From the NCBI GenBank assembly GCA_963837585.1, contig CAWINX010000003.1:558001-622000 (forward strand): a stretch of DNA of 64,000 nucleotides, written 5' to 3'. Below, piece after piece: positions 62,123 to 64,000 of the stretch. A program made the position numbers and the translations under genes. The notes under the pieces are model-generated. The model saw only the letters and a program-made list of their open reading frames with translations, was not told the DNA's origin and did no database searches. Source of the stretch: CAWINX01 sp963837585 (lineage in GTDB: Bacteria > Actinomycetota > Thermoleophilia > Solirubrobacterales > 70-9). Numbering within the stretch: the stretch's first letter is position 1; every line of letters begins with the position of its first letter.

Positions 62123-63612
62123 CCCGTTACAGCCACCTGATCACCGACGAAAACCGCAAGTGGTGGACGCTCGGGGCGATGTGCTTCGCGCTGTTCATGA
62201 TCATGCTCGACAACACCGTCGTGAACGTCGCGCTGCCGACGATCCAGCGCGACCTCGGCGCCTCGATCTCCGGCCTCGAGTGGACGATCAACGGCTACAC
62301 GCTCTCCTTCGCGGTCCTGCTCGCCACCGGCGGGCGGCTCGGCGACATCTTCGGCCGCCGCCGCATGTTCCTGTTCGGCGTCGTCATCTTCGCGCTCTCC
62401 TCGGCGACCGCCGGGTTCGCGCAGGGCTCCGCCGACCTCGTCGCCAGCCGCGTCGCGCAGGGAGTCGGCGCGGCGCTGATGATGCCGGGCACGCTCTCGA
62501 TCATCACCGACGCCTTCCCCGCCCATGAGCGCGGCAAGGCGATGGGCACCTGGGCCGGCGTCTCCGCCCTCGCCCTCGCCGTCGGCCCGGTCCTCGGCGG
62601 CTTCCTCACCGAGCACGTCAGCTGGCGGGCGATCTTCTACCTCAACATCCCGGTCGCGATCGGCGCCGTCACGGCGACGCTCTTCGCCGTGCGCGAGTCG
62701 CGCGACACGACCGTCGGCCGCGAGGTCGACTACCTCGGCGTCGCCACCCTGACCGCCAGCCTCACGGCGCTGGTCCTGGCCTTGGTCGAGGGCAATAGCT
62801 GGGGCTGGGGATCGTTTGCGATCGTCGGCCTGCTGGCCGGCGCCGCCATCGGGTTCGCCGCGTTCGTGCTGACCGAGCTACGGGTCAAGGCGCCGATGGT
62901 CGAGTTTCGCTTCTTCGCCGATCGCAACTTCGTCGGCGCGGTCGTGGTGGCGTTGATCATCACCTTCGCGATGATGGGCGTCTTCTTCTTCCTCGCCCTC
63001 TACATGCAGGACATCCTCCGCTACTCGCCGCTGGAGGCCGGGGTGCGCTTCCTGCCCTCGACCCTGATGATCGTCGGGGTGGCGCCGGTCGCCGGGCGGC
63101 TTGCCGATCGCTACGGGCCGCGCTGGCTGATCGTCGCCGGGTTGCTGATCCTGACCGCCTCGCTCTACACCTTCACCGGGATCGCGGTCAACTCCGGCTA
63201 CCTCGACCTGCTGCCCGGCTTCATGCTGCTCGGCATCGGCATCGCCCTGACGATGTCGCCGATGACCAGCGCCGCGATGAACGCCGTCTCGGTCCAGAAA
63301 GCGGGCATCGCCTCGGGCGTCCTCTCGATGTTCCGGATGGTCGGCGGCAGCCTCGGCGTGGCGGTGACCGGCGCGATCTTCCAGGGCGCCGCGGGGAGCA
63401 GCTTCGAAACCGCCACCCCGCAGCAATTCGTCGACGGGCTCAGCAACGCGATGACCGTCTCCGCCGCGGTGACGCTGCTTGGCGCCGTCGTCGCCGCCGC
63501 CGCGATTCGCGCCAGGCCGAAAAAGTCGCTCAGCCTCGCGGCCGCGGAGGCCGAGGTCAGCCCGGGCGGCGAGCTGGTAGAGGGGGCAGAGCTGGCGACG
63601 GCCAGGAGCTAG
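62119..63612 (+). CDS. MFS drug exporter, DHA2 (EmrB/QacA) family
   Basis: 497 residues, 14 membrane segments expected. TTG start. Motif D1 LDNTVVNVALPTIQRDLGAS, motif A GGRLGDIFGRRRMFLFGVVI, motif C-like WAGVSALALAVGPVLGGFLT. A proton-coupled exporter of lipophilic compounds. Coupled to the MarR gene, which likely senses the exported compound. Its 3' end overlaps bioD tail to tail by 56 bases. Confidence 0.93.
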   Translation: MTRYSHLITDENRKWWTLGAMCFALFMIMLDNTVVNVALPTIQRDLGASISGLEWTINGYTLSFAVLLATGGRLGDIFGRRRMFLFGVVIFALSSATAGFAQGSADLVASRVAQGVGAALMMPGTLSIITDAFPAHERGKAMGTWAGVSALALAVGPVLGGFLTEHVSWRAIFYLNIPVAIGAVTATLFAVRESRDTTVGREVDYLGVATLTASLTALVLALVEGNSWGWGSFAIVGLLAGAAIGFAAFVLTELRVKAPMVEFRFFADRNFVGAVVVALIITFAMMGVFFFLALYMQDILRYSPLEAGVRFLPSTLMIVGVAPVAGRLADRYGPRWLIVAGLLILTASLYTFTGIAVNSGYLDLLPGFMLLGIGIALTMSPMTSAAMNAVSVQKAGIASGVLSMFRMVGGSLGVAVTGAIFQGAAGSSFETATPQQFVDGLSNAMTVSAAVTLLGAVVAAAAIRARPKKSLSLAAAEAEVSPGGELVEGAELATARS

Positions 63613-64000
63613 GCGCCGAGAGGTCGAGGCGCGGCAGCGTCTCGACCTGGACCTCGCCCAGCGAGGCGATCGTCTCGCGGTTCGATTTCTCGACCTCGCT
63701 GGGATTTTCGGGCCACGGCGTGAGCACCACCGCGGCGACCGCCAGCCCGGCGGCGCGGGCAGCCTCAAGGGTCAGCAGCGTGTGGTTGATCGTGCCGAGC
63801 CCCGGCGCCGCCGCGATCACAAGCGGCAGCGCCAGCTCCACCGCGAGGTCGCGGACCGTGTAGCCGGGCGCCAGCGGGACGAGCAGGCCGCCGACGCCTT
63901 CGCAAACCAGCGCGTCGGCACCGCCGGCGGCGGTGCGAGCGGCCTCGAGCAGGCGCTCGGGGTCGATCTCCTCACCCGCCATCGCGGCGGCCAGGTGGGG
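63557..64000 (-). CDS. bioD: Dethiobiotin synthetase, C-terminal part (5' end outside window)
   Basis: Closes the ureido ring of dethiobiotin using ATP and CO2. The frame enters at the window edge: HLAAAMAGEEIDPERLLEAA, then VCEGVGGLLVPLAPGYTVRD (the EGVGG substrate motif), LPLVIAAAPGLGTINHTLLT and VLTPWPENPSEVEKSNRETI. The end (SAPSSWPSPALPPLPARRPG) is Pro-rich and overlaps the exporter's 3' end; a true stop a few codons earlier, hidden by an indel, is possible. Confidence 0.93.
   Translation of the reverse strand, partial: PHLAAAMAGEEIDPERLLEAARTAAGGADALVCEGVGGLLVPLAPGYTVRDLAVELALPLVIAAAPGLGTINHTLLTLEAARAAGLAVAAVVLTPWPENPSEVEKSNRETIASLGEVQVETLPRLDLSAPSSWPSPALPPLPARRPG

Overview
The window is about 64 kb of very GC-rich DNA from an actinobacterial relative, most likely class Thermoleophilia (Solirubrobacterales-like). 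That is an inference from the gene families (a secreted protein with an Actinobacteria-style signal and repeated V-x-S-x-x-V units, ECF sigma plus DUF4349 anti-sigma, LemA, MetAP next to adk), from codon use, and from the rpoBC / S10-spc-alpha layout. No rRNA is present to confirm it.

Layout. 1-4.6 kb: 3' part of pyruvate kinase, a hotdog-fold protein, tRNA-Arg, tRNA-Thr, an acyl-CoA dehydrogenase and two nucleotidyltransferase remnants. 4.6-16.2 kb: rpmG-secE-nusG-rplK-rplA-rplJ-rplL-rpoB-rpoC. 16.2-21.7 kb: a secreted repeat protein, a flavin monooxygenase, a HAD protein, and rpsL-rpsG on the minus strand, which splits the usual str operon. 21.7-42.7 kb: fusA, tuf and a nearly canonical S10-spc-alpha cluster ending in rplQ. 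infA is not at its usual place between map and rpmJ; an O-methyltransferase and about 600 bases of debris are there instead. 42.7-64 kb: truA, surE, ligA, a D-Ala-D-Ala carboxypeptidase, a patatin, an acyl-CoA synthetase, a DsbA-like protein, tRNA-Pro with an abutting glycoside hydrolase, superoxide dismutase, a GMC oxidoreductase plus rubredoxin, lemA, a NUDIX hydrolase, an ECF sigma/anti-sigma pair, bioA, a MarR-regulated drug exporter and the 3' part of bioD.

Two things stand out beyond ordinary gene content. First, the window is seeded with structured palindromic elements of at least four families. Their arms differ from copy to copy but stay self-complementary (compensatory change), while their cores are conserved. 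Most sit at gene ends, and one 85-base family lies in frame inside two ribosomal protein genes (rpsQ and rpsE), much like Rickettsia palindromic elements. Second, about 40 single-base indels interrupt genes that must work (rpoB, nusG, secE, rplA, rpsE, ligA, adk, sod). Most are one extra C or G, often just before a GAC/GAG codon. I read these as consensus errors in the assembly, not biology, and annotate such genes as intact with a frame correction.

Several ribosomal proteins (L10, L22, S17, S5, L5) carry long acidic or Lys/Ala-rich extensions, and these low-complexity tails are where both the in-frame element and many of the indels fall.
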